Positions 27,401-36,042 of a stretch of DNA of 64,000 bases are shown in pieces. The stretch comes from Deltaproteobacteria bacterium. GTDB taxonomy: Bacteria; Bdellovibrionota_C; UBA2361; J135. The first letter of the stretch is position 1, and each line of letters starts with the position of its first letter. The position numbers and the translations under genes are program-made. Where the stretch lies: the NCBI GenBank assembly GCA_020635175.1, contig JACKAH010000003.1, forward strand, positions 1 to 64,000, read 5' to 3'. A model generated the notes under the pieces. The model did not search any database. It worked only from the letters and a program-made list of their open reading frames with translations, and was not told where the DNA came from.

Positions 27401-29696
27401 GCGTGCAAACTTCTTTATGGCGATTCATTACAATGATGGTGCTCTAGATCTGATGAGATCTACAGAAGAGCTAGCTCAGACAATAAACAATCAAGAATTG
27501 CGATCTCAATTAGTTGCAGCAACTGTCTTTAATCAAGTTGGTGCAATGGCAGGCTTGGCAGCGAATGCTGATACAGATGATAAGCTTGACCACGCGCTGC
27601 AGCTACAAAGCTTTCGCAGAGAATTAGAAGGAGAGCTTAGCACTGAAAGTCCGCGGTTATCGAGAGAGCAGGTAGCCTTTTTATATGTCATTGAGGCAAA
27701 TACCTTTCTAGCAATAAGAGAAGCTTCAAAATCAGAAGAAACATTCGAAGAGTTACGCTCAAAGCAGGAGCAGTTTGCAGGAATTGAGTTTATTGAAAAC
27801 GCAATACTAGAGTATGACAGTGCAACAGAGGATAAAGTTATCTCAGGTCTTCAAGTTGCTCTGGCTGAACTAAACAGTGAAAGCTTAGAAGAAGCTTTAG
27901 CCTTTGGTTTAGGTGGCGCCGCTGGAGGTGCTGCTGTTGGAGCAGGTGTCGGTGCCTTTTTTGGAGGAGTTGGTGCTTTGCCTGGTGCAGCAATCGGGGC
28001 TCTAGTCGGTGGAGCGATCGGTACAGGATATTTAAAAGGGAGAAACTTAATCCGGGGCTGGGACAGAATAGGAGAGGGGTATTCAACCGGTAGAAACAAT
28101 ATCTCAGCTAGGCAGAGTTTTATGGATGCAGTCTGCGTAGGAGCAGATGTGATTTCAATATTTGCACCACTTAAAGGAGCTGGAGCTGCGCTAAAAGGAG
28201 GTGGTGACATTGTATCAGAATTAGCAGAAGCGGAAGCAAGGACAATTTCTAAAAGAAGCGCAGCAAGAGAGTTCGTGCAAGGAACACTTGATTATGGCGG
28301 ACGTTGGGCTACTGGACTAACAATTACTGGTTTAGCGTTTCCACTAGCATCGACTGCCTATGACTTAGCAACAAATACAGAGCTTACACCTGAACAGAAA
28401 AAACAGCTGCTTGATGCTGCTGTTAAAAATACGGTCAAAGGCTTAGGTGTTGCCACAGTATATATTGGTGCGAACTATGCGATTAACAGGTTTGCAGCAA
28501 ATCCTCTTAAAACTGTTTCAGAACTAAGGAATTCAATTCGGGAAGCTGCCAAAGATGATCTTTTTGGTGATGCCAGCATAACAAAATCCTCGGATAAGTT
28601 TGATTGGTTACAGGATGCTTTTGATAATGCTAGAGAGCCAAGTCGCGAAGTAGTAACAAGAGATACCGACACAAATGGGGTCGATACAGATATAAGTTGG
28701 ATGGAGGATGCATTTAATGCTGATAGCTATAGTGGCGGAGGTAGAGATGCTGGGACAGATTTCAGAGCTAGTCGAGACTCAGAACCTGAGTATGTAGGCT
28801 ACGATCCTTCAAATAGCTTTACTGTACCTGATTTAGATCAAGTTGGAAGAAGCCTGGAAAGAAATCCTGGTGGGTACGATTCAGGTGGTAGCTCAGGAGG
28901 AGGCGAGCCTAGAGCTCAGGTCATAGATAGAGTTGAGGCGCCTGCAAGGCAGCAGTTACAGCAAGAACTTGCCAAAGAGCGACAGCAGGCTGCTGAAGGA
29001 CGACTAGTTGAGCCCGAGATAGAAGAAGTAAGACCTGCGCTAGAACTTGAACCAGAGCTTAGACCTATAGAAGTAGAACCTGTTTTAAGACCAAAACCTG
29101 AAGTTCGACCTCTAGAAGTTGCCCCAATATTAAAACCTGAGCTTGAGCCAGCGACAAAGGTAAAGACAGAAACTTCACCTCAAGTTGCTGCTGAGCCTAG
29201 TCCCGCAGCTAAACCAGCTGTTGAGCCATTAGCAGAAACTTCTCCATACCCACAACCGGAACCTCTGAGAGCGCCTGAGAGAAGTCGCGAGTTAACTAGA
29301 ACAGATGAAGAGGAGCAAAATAGACGGCGTCGACGACGACGAAGAGATGCAGATGTAAGACCGATTGAGTTTTATACTGACAATGATCCTTTGCAACCAA
29401 AAGAGCTAGAGTCTGACAAATATAAAACAGAAAAGAGCCAATTTACGACAAAAGACAGGTTAATCAGACAAGAAGTTCAGGTTGAGATGAAAGCTGGAAC
29501 ACGAGTTAAAAAGAAGAAAAATCATTCTGCAGATGAGCCTTCTCTTTATTCTTTAAAGCATGCAAAGAAAAAAGGAGTACTTTCTCAAGGCGCTCAACAA
29601 GTAGATTCAACGGAGGAATATGTTGAAGTAGAAGAATTTGCAGAGACTGAGCTCGTAGATAAATACTATTTTGTTAATGACGAAGACGGTGTTTAG
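24486..29696 (+). CDS. Giant helical-repeat protein with glycine-zipper membrane segments
   Basis: A 1736-residue protein of unknown function. The TTG start at 24486 is supported by AGGAG 9 nt upstream. Residues about 30-110 are charged coiled coil. From about 120 to 1130 the protein is acidic, Leu/Glu/Gln/Ser-rich and helical with TPR-like phrases ('AQGLLALARMAKDQEKPELA', 'ALRFTEQAL'); a weak LysM-like stretch may lie near 510-560. At about 1138-1180 there is a Gly/Ala zipper ('GGAAGGAAVGAGVGAFFGGV'), and two further hydrophobic segments lie near 1275 and 1318. Short repeats 'DWLQDAFDNA' and 'SWMEDAFNAD' follow. The C-terminal 300 residues are disordered, Pro/Glu-rich ('ELRPIEVEPVLRP') with a poly-Arg run. 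No enzyme motif or signal peptide is recognised. It may be a membrane-associated scaffold. Confidence 0.75.
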   Translation: MAKLILENALETQLDNDANQAGTQSDPDITELSPHRSQIQRAALQEQNRIEQARNEIAQDEELIVDQDRKRREREDQIEREELRMAEAVSRDALQHDLQNVPQSRERKQERLAELNQAIELAVDSVYDSSGVDGYELRLSYSEMLQEKLELEQSLGVAFNSQVFEELSSIVDELVIDSEDLNQGFPLGRMRNFVNFSRSLAHDDSLSNEVRRDALYLSRVFSEDFSKNQKLDLTLAERTELRFQVAEDRLYAARHPQVFKENGQFPSEQITRVRTLAIAAGNDIGEYLRDNPNDLKAQSLMLRILETTKDIESNGYPFKEYAWDIAKELRDAEQNSVGSLSQYIPDAEQEYISRLVRNFTSLEVEPETEAAEYKAQGLLALARMAKDQEKPELALRFTEQALTLSTSESTIADAARNFGSLGQTERALELSSQLQQSEELKRETNQSIAESFVETDITMRQYAARADSLASRSSELRSELFTRCLNSSIREYNVERITEEGVLELGEDVSTKYLIASNFGIKESQVTSIHLQRFAATNPELAELILNQEKLPAGSVVILSATPAGAELERVNLEAQILALEQAMDPETLIGFEGETALSERELATAHEMLAVLESNLEHARTQETLAKELAAFSDVAEEALALATHGQASEASELLREHDLLLSQVESNDPQILELTADLRQQLVLMESQAWAQSAELHLKERDYTQFENEMNQSIEAMQRLVASGELSSQEKLNYSDVLISLSIKKIAGLKENPAHDDYAFESQWEEGIRNERIYDRSRNEHLRLLSEIERTTNNALQVLDGLKEYNSDYALSRSTYLQTYMWGSKAELHDLVGQVELAQKDYEQQLLVSVGLDQAHLSPNLEITLSDQNERLGWFSSIYSGTDVGALSDSQLAQIGSHFESLPQDQQRVFLALASNYADYCGQNGFTTELHVVSQVFERISSDCREKAALTSDPDMQDRYLSMVVESELARANFFMAIHYNDGALDLMRSTEELAQTINNQELRSQLVAATVFNQVGAMAGLAANADTDDKLDHALQLQSFRRELEGELSTESPRLSREQVAFLYVIEANTFLAIREASKSEETFEELRSKQEQFAGIEFIENAILEYDSATEDKVISGLQVALAELNSESLEEALAFGLGGAAGGAAVGAGVGAFFGGVGALPGAAIGALVGGAIGTGYLKGRNLIRGWDRIGEGYSTGRNNISARQSFMDAVCVGADVISIFAPLKGAGAALKGGGDIVSELAEAEARTISKRSAAREFVQGTLDYGGRWATGLTITGLAFPLASTAYDLATNTELTPEQKKQLLDAAVKNTVKGLGVATVYIGANYAINRFAANPLKTVSELRNSIREAAKDDLFGDASITKSSDKFDWLQDAFDNAREPSREVVTRDTDTNGVDTDISWMEDAFNADSYSGGGRDAGTDFRASRDSEPEYVGYDPSNSFTVPDLDQVGRSLERNPGGYDSGGSSGGGEPRAQVIDRVEAPARQQLQQELAKERQQAAEGRLVEPEIEEVRPALELEPELRPIEVEPVLRPKPEVRPLEVAPILKPELEPATKVKTETSPQVAAEPSPAAKPAVEPLAETSPYPQPEPLRAPERSRELTRTDEEEQNRRRRRRRRDADVRPIEFYTDNDPLQPKELESDKYKTEKSQFTTKDRLIRQEVQVEMKAGTRVKKKKNHSADEPSLYSLKHAKKKGVLSQGAQQVDSTEEYVEVEEFAETELVDKYYFVNDEDGV

Positions 29697-31327
29697 CTGA
29701 CCTGCGAAGTGCTTACAACGCACATCTCAGGAGTCTCAATTAACTTTGCCATAGTTTTAAAAAGCTCTTTGTAGTCAATTGGTTTAGTTAGAAATCCATT
29801 CATTCCAACTTCAAAACATGTCTCTCTGTCAGCTTGTAATGCGTAAGCTGTAATCGCTACTATAGGTACGGAACTTAAATTGCCACCTTTCTTTCTAATT
29901 TTCTCAGCTGTTTCAACACCGCCCATATGAGGCATCTGTAAGTCTGTTAAAATCAGATCAAAGGATTGCTTTTCGATAACCTGTAAAGCTTCCTTCCCGT
30001 TTTCAGCTGTGGTTACAATAATGCCCTGTTTTTGTAGGTTTCTAGCAATGGTGTCTCTGTTTACTGAATTGTCTTCAACGAGCAGTATCTGTTTTCCTTC
30101 TAAGGCTTTTACAAGTTCATAGTACATATTCATCGACTCAGTAGTTTCTACTGAGTCATCAGCTTGGCCAACAATAACACTAAAGTGAAAAGCGCTTCCC
30201 ACCCCTTGTTTGCTTTCAAACCAAACTCTTCCATCCATAAGAGCAGCTAGTTTTACACAGATTGTTAAGCCTAAACCTGTTCCACCGAACTTCTTAGTGA
30301 TTGAGCTGTCAGCTTGTGTGAATGCTTCAAAGATTAAATCCTGTTTTTCCTTTGGTATCCCGTGTCCAGAATCTGCGACTACAAAATGAAGCTCCATTGT
30401 CTCAGGCGTTTGGTTTAAAACTTCAGCATGTATAAAGATGCCACCATGTTTTGGAGTAAACTTAACCGCATTGCCTAAAAGGTTTGTAAGTACCTGTTGA
30501 ATTCTTAAGGAATCAGCAACAATCTTGGATGGAATCTCTGGCGCTAAGTTGCATACAAGTTCAATAGATTTTTTATCTGCTTCCGGTTCAATCGAGCGAA
30601 TAGTACTTTTAATAACTTTATCAAGCGAAAAAGCGTTGTTTACAATAGCAAGTTTCCCAGCTTCAATTTTGGAAAAATCAAGAATATCTCCGATCAGACC
30701 TTTTAAAGTCATGGAGCATTCGCGTAAGGTCTCCATATCTTCTTTCTGTTCTTCATCAAGTTCGGTATCAAGTACAAGTTCTGCTAAAGATATGATTCCA
30801 TTTAAGGGAGTTCTGATTTCATGACTCATATTAGCTAGGAATTCAGATTTCATTTCAGAGGCGCGCTGATGCGCAAGATTTAACTCAACTAATTCTTCCG
30901 TTCTTTCTTTAATCTCCTCTCTGAGATTGTGATCCATTACACGGAGTTCCCAGCGACTTTTTAGAATACGCATAGCGATAATGAGTCGAACCTGTAATTC
31001 TTGATGGTTTAGCGGCTTTGTCACGTAGTCTTCTGCTCCAGACTCCATGCCTTCTAAAATATCTTGCTCAGCGTTTTTTCCAGTACAGAGTATGATGTAG
31101 AGATCTTGCCTGTTCGAATTGCTTTTGACTTTGCGACAAACGTCAATTCCATCCATTCCAGGCATCATCCAATCAAGGATTGCTAATTGTAGAGTGTTAT
31201 CAGATTCAATGACGTCTAGAGCTTGAAGGCCGTCTTCAACCGCGATGACTTCATGTCCCCATTTGGTAAGGGTTTTTTCAAGTAAGCGCAGAGTTGTGCG
31301 ATCATCTTCAGCTACTAAGATCTTCAT
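29693..31327 (-). CDS. Hybrid histidine kinase: receiver-HisKA-HATPase-receiver
   Basis: A cytosolic signalling protein of 544 residues without a sensor or membrane domain. An N-terminal receiver (1-120) has phospho-acceptor Asp52 and Lys104. A coiled coil leads to HisKA with phospho-acceptor His169 in 'NMSHEIRTPLNGIIS'. The HATPase domain shows 'LTNLLGNAVKFT', 'DSGHGIPKE' and 'GGTGLGLTI'. The C-terminal receiver has Asp462 in 'LILTDLQMPHMGG'. The input is probably delivered to the first receiver by another kinase. The response regulator at 31446-31850 lies about 120 nt upstream on the same strand and may be a partner. The stop interlocks with that of the giant gene. Confidence 0.93.
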   Translation of the reverse strand: MKILVAEDDRTTLRLLEKTLTKWGHEVIAVEDGLQALDVIESDNTLQLAILDWMMPGMDGIDVCRKVKSNSNRQDLYIILCTGKNAEQDILEGMESGAEDYVTKPLNHQELQVRLIIAMRILKSRWELRVMDHNLREEIKERTEELVELNLAHQRASEMKSEFLANMSHEIRTPLNGIISLAELVLDTELDEEQKEDMETLRECSMTLKGLIGDILDFSKIEAGKLAIVNNAFSLDKVIKSTIRSIEPEADKKSIELVCNLAPEIPSKIVADSLRIQQVLTNLLGNAVKFTPKHGGIFIHAEVLNQTPETMELHFVVADSGHGIPKEKQDLIFEAFTQADSSITKKFGGTGLGLTICVKLAALMDGRVWFESKQGVGSAFHFSVIVGQADDSVETTESMNMYYELVKALEGKQILLVEDNSVNRDTIARNLQKQGIIVTTAENGKEALQVIEKQSFDLILTDLQMPHMGGVETAEKIRKKGGNLSSVPIVAITAYALQADRETCFEVGMNGFLTKPIDYKELFKTMAKLIETPEMCVVSTSQVS

Positions 31328-31445
31328 AAATTCCCCCGGAGAGCTAATGCTTCAAAAGTCATTAATAAAGTCGGCAGGATAGCTCTGATAGTGAAGGTCT
31401 GATATTTTAGCCCGAAGGTTTAAAAATAGAAGTAATTTTAGGAGT

Positions 31446-31850
31446 TTAGGGTCTTTGAACTTCGAATATGTTCAAAATCTTATCCTCGAGGATCTCTGGT
31501 GTCACTGGTTTAAGAATGTAATCACTCACACCTAACTGAAGAGCCTTGTCGAATTCTTCTCGTGCAATATCTGACGTAACAATGATGAATGGAAGCTTTT
31601 TGTACCTGGAGCTTTCCTTAATGCTTTTTAGAAAATCTAGACCGTTATCCTCTTCTAGGTGAATATCCGAAATTATTAAATCGACCCTGTTTTTGCGTAA
31701 AATATTCTTTGTATCGTCAACACAGGTAGCCATGTGGACTTTCTTAATGCCGATCATATGCAGCGCTCTTTGGACCGCACGTTTCGCGACAATATTGTCT
31801 TCTAATACAAGAACCTCTTTGTCTTTTAGCTCAAGGTTAGTAAATTCCAT
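31446..31850 (-). CDS. Single-domain response regulator
   Basis: A 134-residue stand-alone receiver domain. The acidic pocket ('VLVLEDN'), phospho-acceptor Asp62 ('LIISDIHLEEDNG'), the switch Thr/Ser ('IIVTSD') and conserved Lys ('YILKPVTPE') are all present. With no output domain it is likely a phosphotransfer intermediate or a protein-protein switch, plausibly for the hybrid kinase encoded just downstream on the same strand. Confidence 0.9.
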   Translation of the reverse strand: MEFTNLELKDKEVLVLEDNIVAKRAVQRALHMIGIKKVHMATCVDDTKNILRKNRVDLIISDIHLEEDNGLDFLKSIKESSRYKKLPFIIVTSDIAREEFDKALQLGVSDYILKPVTPEILEDKILNIFEVQRP

Positions 31851-31891
31851 AAACCAATACTAATTACGCCAAAAAATCAGATCAATAAATT

Positions 31892-32851
31892 TTAGTACTG
31901 AAGCTCCGGAATATTTGCCCAATCGGGCTTAAAACGCTCAGGAACTAATATATCTATCAATTTATCGGTAAAAGGGTGGGAGAACCTTAACCTGTAGCTG
32001 ATTAGATGTAGGTCCTCGTGAGCTACGCCTTCATAGAAGTTATCCCCAATAATTGGGTACCCTAAGTGTGCTGCATGAACCCTGATCTGGTGGGTTCGCC
32101 CAGTAATTGGCTTTGCTTGTAGGAGTGTTGTTTCAAGTGTTACTCCATGTGAAGTGGTGTAGCTCTGGTTCGCTCGAGATTGAAACTCTGTTATGGAATG
32201 CTTGCCTCCATCTGTTACAACACGTCTTAAGATCGGATGCAGGTGATCTTTTCCGATCTGATTTTCTGCTCGAATCGAGTCCCAACTGGGTTTGTTGTTT
32301 ACCTGCAGCAGATAGTTTTTATCAATTTTTCTTTTTTCAAAGAGTTGTTGAAGCGGGTTGTGCATCCTTTCGGTTAAACTAACAGCAACAATACCAGAGA
32401 CCGAGGTATCAAGACGTGAGGGCATATGAATCTCTCTATCGAACATCTGCTCGATCTCTTTTCTCAAGAAATGTCTGCGTTGATCTCGTGGTTGGTAACT
32501 TGGGAGTCCGGCAGGTTTAAATACAATTAAGATATCATCATCGTTATAGAGAATGTTTTCTTTAGAAAATGTTGGAAACTGCTGCTGACTTTTTTCGATG
32601 TCATACTTAGGTTCGTAATACTCTATGCGGCATGGAGTTGAGAGTTCGGCATTTTCAAAAACTGGCTTTCCATTAATAAAAATGCCGCCAAAATTAGCTC
32701 TTTCTGTCCAAGAGCTTGGATCTATATGTTCACAGCCTTGTATCAGTACATCAAAGAGTGTCTGTGGACACTCCTCTGGAATTATATACTTCCAACACCA
32801 ATATGTTGAACTTAAAGTGTTAAAAATTCTCTCTAATCGCTCTGCGCTCAT
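31892..32851 (-). CDS. RluA-family RNA pseudouridine synthase
   Basis: A 319-residue protein. An S4-like N-terminal part ('GIFINGKPV') precedes the catalytic domain. The RluA motif 'MPSRLDTSVSGIVAV' holds nucleophile Asp148, and 'PITGRTHQIRVHAAHLGYPI' is the second signature. 'IVFKPAGLPS' marks the start of the synthase fold. It isomerises uridine to pseudouridine in rRNA or tRNA; the exact target cannot be told from sequence. The spacing of 41 nt to the response-regulator gene allows co-transcription. Confidence 0.92.
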   Translation of the reverse strand: MSAERLERIFNTLSSTYWCWKYIIPEECPQTLFDVLIQGCEHIDPSSWTERANFGGIFINGKPVFENAELSTPCRIEYYEPKYDIEKSQQQFPTFSKENILYNDDDILIVFKPAGLPSYQPRDQRRHFLRKEIEQMFDREIHMPSRLDTSVSGIVAVSLTERMHNPLQQLFEKRKIDKNYLLQVNNKPSWDSIRAENQIGKDHLHPILRRVVTDGGKHSITEFQSRANQSYTTSHGVTLETTLLQAKPITGRTHQIRVHAAHLGYPIIGDNFYEGVAHEDLHLISYRLRFSHPFTDKLIDILVPERFKPDWANIPELQY

Positions 32852-33043
32852 GCTTCTTAAAGCTTCGTTATCTTTAAATTTTCCTTGGAATTTATAAGCG
32901 CATTAATTTAGAAAAGCAAAAAAAATTGCTCGGGCGTGAAACTCTGAACTTCTAATCGAATCTTAAGGTACGAAATTTGGAAGGTAACTCCAAAAAATCA
33001 GTCAGGTTACGATGCGGCTTTTAATTTAGGTTTTGGGTTGGGA

Positions 33044-33071
33044 GAGAAACTTTTCGTTTCTCCCCCTTTTT
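33044..33071 (+). terminator. Orphan intrinsic terminator
   Basis: A 7-bp stem GAGAAAC (33044-33050) / GTTTCTC (33056-33062) followed by CCCC and TTTTT. It points to a plus-strand transcript from the gap after 32852, where no ORF with a ribosome-binding site is seen. The rest of the 32852-33289 gap holds only the palindromic leader at 33211-33258. Confidence 0.5.
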
Positions 33072-33210
33072 GCGTATCTACATGTAGAAACACAAACTTT
33101 GAGCGGATGTAACATTTCTAGTCTAGCGCAATTAAAAAATTATTCCAATGCTAATTCGACATATGCTATGAGTGACGGATTCGAGTAGTAGAACGAATCA
33201 ACTGGTTTTA

Positions 33211-33258
33211 GGTTAGTGTTGCTTTTGTAAACTCAGGTGTATCAAAGCAACACTGACC
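33211..33258 (+). promoter_or_regulatory. Palindromic leader of the metalloprotease gene
   Basis: A 15-bp stem GGTTAGTGTTGCTTT (33211-33225) / AAAGCAACACTGACC (33244-33258), with one G-T pair and an 18-nt loop, ends 31 nt before the start codon. It has no T-run, so it is an mRNA leader structure or an operator rather than a terminator. Similar hairpins precede the genes at 55495 and 56794. Confidence 0.45.
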
Positions 33259-33289
33259 ATCCGATACCCATGGTAGGGGGTTGTTACTG

Positions 33290-34060
33290 ATGAGATGGCC
33301 TCTGGTCCTGATCTTCCTGATCAACGCAGCGTGTGTGTCTCAGCGTCCGCTCTACGAGAGCGGCCAACTCAACTTGGTCGAGGGAATGACGGTTGCTGAG
33401 TTTCTGGATAGTCCTGAGCGGCTAATCGTGATGATGGACGCGCGCGAGAGCAGTCGCGTCTATATCAGCCCTGATGTTCCTTACGGAGTGCAAGTCCACG
33501 CGTTCGATCGATTCCAAGCTGCATACGCCCAAGTGGTGGAGCAGCTCGGAGATTTCGGCGGAGTTGTAAACTGCTACCTTGTCGACAATCTCACTGGTGG
33601 AACGCACGGTGATAAGCTGGAAGGTCTGGCAGACAACAGCTACAGTGAAGCCCTGATCTTTGTCGAGTCACCATACTACGACGACGTCATGCGGCATGAG
33701 CTTGTACACGCCTGGTTCAAGTCTCAAGGTGTAAGACTACCGGTTTGGCTTGACGAGGGGCTTGCGGAGTACATCCAAGATGCTGATGACTGGGCTGCTT
33801 GGCTGAAGGAGCATCCTGCCGTCAGCTATAGCGAGCTTTTGCTCTTTAACAGCAGAGAAGATTCGACTGCATGCCGAGCAACGGCATGGGCAATCGTCTC
33901 AACCCTTCATCAGCGGGATGGGATTCCGTTGAACAGGATCGCCTTGATGACAACTGCTGAGATTCTAGGCTGCTTATCCGGTGAGGAAGCACGCAGCTAC
34001 GTTCTCATGCAGACTGAGGAAACCAATGACCCTCCAGGCACCTCTTCTGCGGGAGAGTGA
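33290..34060 (+). CDS. Lipoprotein zinc metalloprotease (HELVH, gluzincin type)
   Basis: The ATG at 33290 follows a GGGGG ribosome-binding site and begins a lipoprotein signal with acylated Cys15 (lipobox NAAC). The 256-residue protein has the zinc motif His136-Glu137-x-x-His140 in 'MRHELVHAWFKSQ' and a probable third ligand Glu156 in 'VWLDEGLAEYIQD', the layout of the peptidase MA-like/DUF1570 group. It would act at the outer or inner membrane surface. Base composition is visibly more G+C-rich, with many C- or G-ending codons, than its neighbours, suggesting acquisition. A terminator hairpin overlaps its 3' end. Confidence 0.8.
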   Translation: MRWPLVLIFLINAACVSQRPLYESGQLNLVEGMTVAEFLDSPERLIVMMDARESSRVYISPDVPYGVQVHAFDRFQAAYAQVVEQLGDFGGVVNCYLVDNLTGGTHGDKLEGLADNSYSEALIFVESPYYDDVMRHELVHAWFKSQGVRLPVWLDEGLAEYIQDADDWAAWLKEHPAVSYSELLLFNSREDSTACRATAWAIVSTLHQRDGIPLNRIALMTTAEILGCLSGEEARSYVLMQTEETNDPPGTSSAGE

Positions 34061-34084
34061 GGTGTACTGGAGGGCACGGTTTTT
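34030..34084 (+). terminator. Intrinsic terminator after the metalloprotease gene
   Basis: Outer stem CCCTCCAG (34030-34037) / CTGGAGGG (34067-34074) with a nested CACCTC/GAGGTG stem, then CACGG and TTTTT. The left arm lies within the last ten codons of the metalloprotease gene. Confidence 0.6.
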
Positions 34085-34180
34085 GATTCGTTTGCTCCGA
34101 ATTTAGCTCTTTAGGTTACTCTAGTTATTCTGTTTTTTTAGCTCCTATGCGGATCAAGATTTGTCGATTAAAATAAAGAT

Positions 34181-35230
34181 ATGCAGAGGTTTTTAGGTCA
34201 GATGAATTTATTACGAGCTTTTTTAGTATTAGTATGTTTTGCACTTGTTCATGAGAGTGCCTTAGCGCAGCCATACAGAGGTATGGCAGTAGGTGATGTT
34301 GATGCAGATGACATCGCAGATCTAAAGAACCTCCTTGCTCCTAATATTGTCCGATACCAGATAGTCTTTTTTGGAATTGACGAAACCCCAATTGAGGAGG
34401 TTTCCAATATTGCCTATCTAGAATTACTTGACGAAGCTAGCGATAAGCTCCTTTCACTGCTGCCAAGTTTTGAGGCAAACGGCATGAAGGTAGTAATAGA
34501 TTTACATACCCCACCTGGAGGCTTCGGAAGTGGCGATTCTCTGCCAGTATATCAGATATACCAGAGTGCTTCGAGGCAGTCTGCGCTCATTACCGCTTGG
34601 GAGCATTTAGCTACTAAATTCAAAGATGAAGAGTCTGTTTATGCCTATGACTTGATTAATGAGCCGATGGTGGGGACTTCAATACCATCTGGGGTTAAGG
34701 GACTTAATCCCCTTTTTCAAGATCTAATCGATGCAATCAGAGAGATTGATAGCGATACAAAGTTAGTTGTGCAGCCGCCGTATGGTGATCCAAATCGGAT
34801 TGATGAGCTAAGTCTTTTCTCTGATTCAAAGATTATTTACAGCTTTCATACCTACTATCCTCAACATTTTACCTCACAGAAACTTGGTAAGTTTAAAAAG
34901 AAGAGGCAATGGCCAGATAAGCAGTTTGGTAAAAAGGATCTAAACCTCAACTTAGCTAAGGCTTTTGATTTCTCTGCCAACAATGATGTTGAGATCTATG
35001 TTGGCGAGTTTTCAGTCGTTTGCTGGGCGCCACAAAATAGTTCTGCCAGATATCTCAAGTTTCTTATTAAGCAGTTTGAAAAGCGTGGTTGGCACTGGAC
35101 CTATCACATCTTTAGAGAAAGCTCCGTTCATAGCCTTGAGCACAAGTGTAAGCCAAAGAAACAAACTTTCACTGGAAAGCTTAGTAAGCCTGGAAAAAGA
35201 ATCAAAAAATTTATGAGCAAAAATAACTAA
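34181..35230 (+). CDS. Secreted glycoside hydrolase family 5 enzyme
   Basis: Starts with a signal peptide; either the ATG at 34181 or that at 34202 (MNLLRAFLVLVCFALVHESALA-Q, with AGGT just upstream) may be used. The TIM-barrel signatures of clan GH-A are visible: 'VVIDLHTPPGG', the acid/base Glu161 in 'YAYDLINEPMVG', 'IIYSFHTYYPQHFT', and the nucleophile Glu276 in 'IYVGEFSVVCWAP' (numbered from 34181). It probably cleaves beta-linked glucans or mannans outside the cytoplasm; the substrate is not clear. The Lys-rich tail is unusual. The stop interlocks with that of the convergent methyltransferase gene. Confidence 0.85.
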   Translation: MQRFLGQMNLLRAFLVLVCFALVHESALAQPYRGMAVGDVDADDIADLKNLLAPNIVRYQIVFFGIDETPIEEVSNIAYLELLDEASDKLLSLLPSFEANGMKVVIDLHTPPGGFGSGDSLPVYQIYQSASRQSALITAWEHLATKFKDEESVYAYDLINEPMVGTSIPSGVKGLNPLFQDLIDAIREIDSDTKLVVQPPYGDPNRIDELSLFSDSKIIYSFHTYYPQHFTSQKLGKFKKKRQWPDKQFGKKDLNLNLAKAFDFSANNDVEIYVGEFSVVCWAPQNSSARYLKFLIKQFEKRGWHWTYHIFRESSVHSLEHKCKPKKQTFTGKLSKPGKRIKKFMSKNN

Positions 35231-35964
35231 GCTTGAGGTTTGCTTGCTACAAATACGTAGTATTCAATTGTGAGCCCTTCTCTTGCTTGAGTCTTGCCAA
35301 ATACCTCGACTTTAAAGCCAGCCTCTTCAAGGTAACTTCGCATAGTCTCAGGGTCGACAAAGCCTTCTCTTGGTGTTGGTGTTTGGCCGTATTCTGCTTT
35401 AATCCAGTTTCTAGTTATCTCTACCTCTGCAGAGGTTAATTTTTGATCATAGAAGTAATCACCTAAGATTAGCTTTCCGCCGTCTGAAAGCATTTCAAAT
35501 GCGCGCCTAACCATAGTTGGAATCTGATCCCAAGATTTTTTGATCTGATGAACAGCAGCATTACAGATAAACAGGTTTGGTTTCCCTAATAATAGAGTAC
35601 CTGAAATTCTTTCAAAATCTTCGTTTTCGAGTACTTCAGCACTTCCTGCAATTCCCGCAACATTAAGAGATGGTTGTGATTGTAATTTTTCTTCCAGGTT
35701 AGAGATAGCATCGACTGAGGGATCAATTCCCAGATAGTGTCCATGGTGTCGCTCAGCAATCTGCGAAGCAGTCCAATCATCACCACATCCGATATCGATT
35801 ACTTTAAGGGGGGCTCCGTATTGGAGCAGGGTTGTCTCAAGAACATCAAGAAACTCGGCATAGGCGAAAGGAAAAGCTCTATTAAAGACCTCTTCGTAGC
35901 CGCGTCTTGCAAAACCATCAAATTCTCTAGCATCACTATGTAGCTCGCCCATCAGTTTCCTCAT
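35227..35964 (-). CDS. Class I SAM-dependent methyltransferase
   Basis: A 245-residue Rossmann methyltransferase. Motif I is 'VIDIGCGDDWTASQIAERHH', followed by an acidic strand end 'YLGIDPSVDA' and 'GGKLILGDYFYD' as the later beta-strand motif. The C-terminal 'MRSYLEEAGFKVEVFGKTQ' is typical of the small-molecule methyltransferase class. The substrate cannot be told. It stands alone, with a short gap to mnmH on the same strand. Confidence 0.8.
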   Translation of the reverse strand: MRKLMGELHSDAREFDGFARRGYEEVFNRAFPFAYAEFLDVLETTLLQYGAPLKVIDIGCGDDWTASQIAERHHGHYLGIDPSVDAISNLEEKLQSQPSLNVAGIAGSAEVLENEDFERISGTLLLGKPNLFICNAAVHQIKKSWDQIPTMVRRAFEMLSDGGKLILGDYFYDQKLTSAEVEITRNWIKAEYGQTPTPREGFVDPETMRSYLEEAGFKVEVFGKTQAREGLTIEYYVFVASKPQA

Positions 35965-36042
35965 TTGGTAGATTTAAAAATCCCCTAAACGGGTCACCAA
36001 CGGCTAAGATAGTACTTGAAAACTAGATCTTAATAAAATCTA

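Noticed and set aside
33290..34060. Integron cassette or attC site around the G+C-rich metalloprotease gene
   Set aside because: No attC core sites or integrase were seen; the flanking hairpins differ from attC structure.
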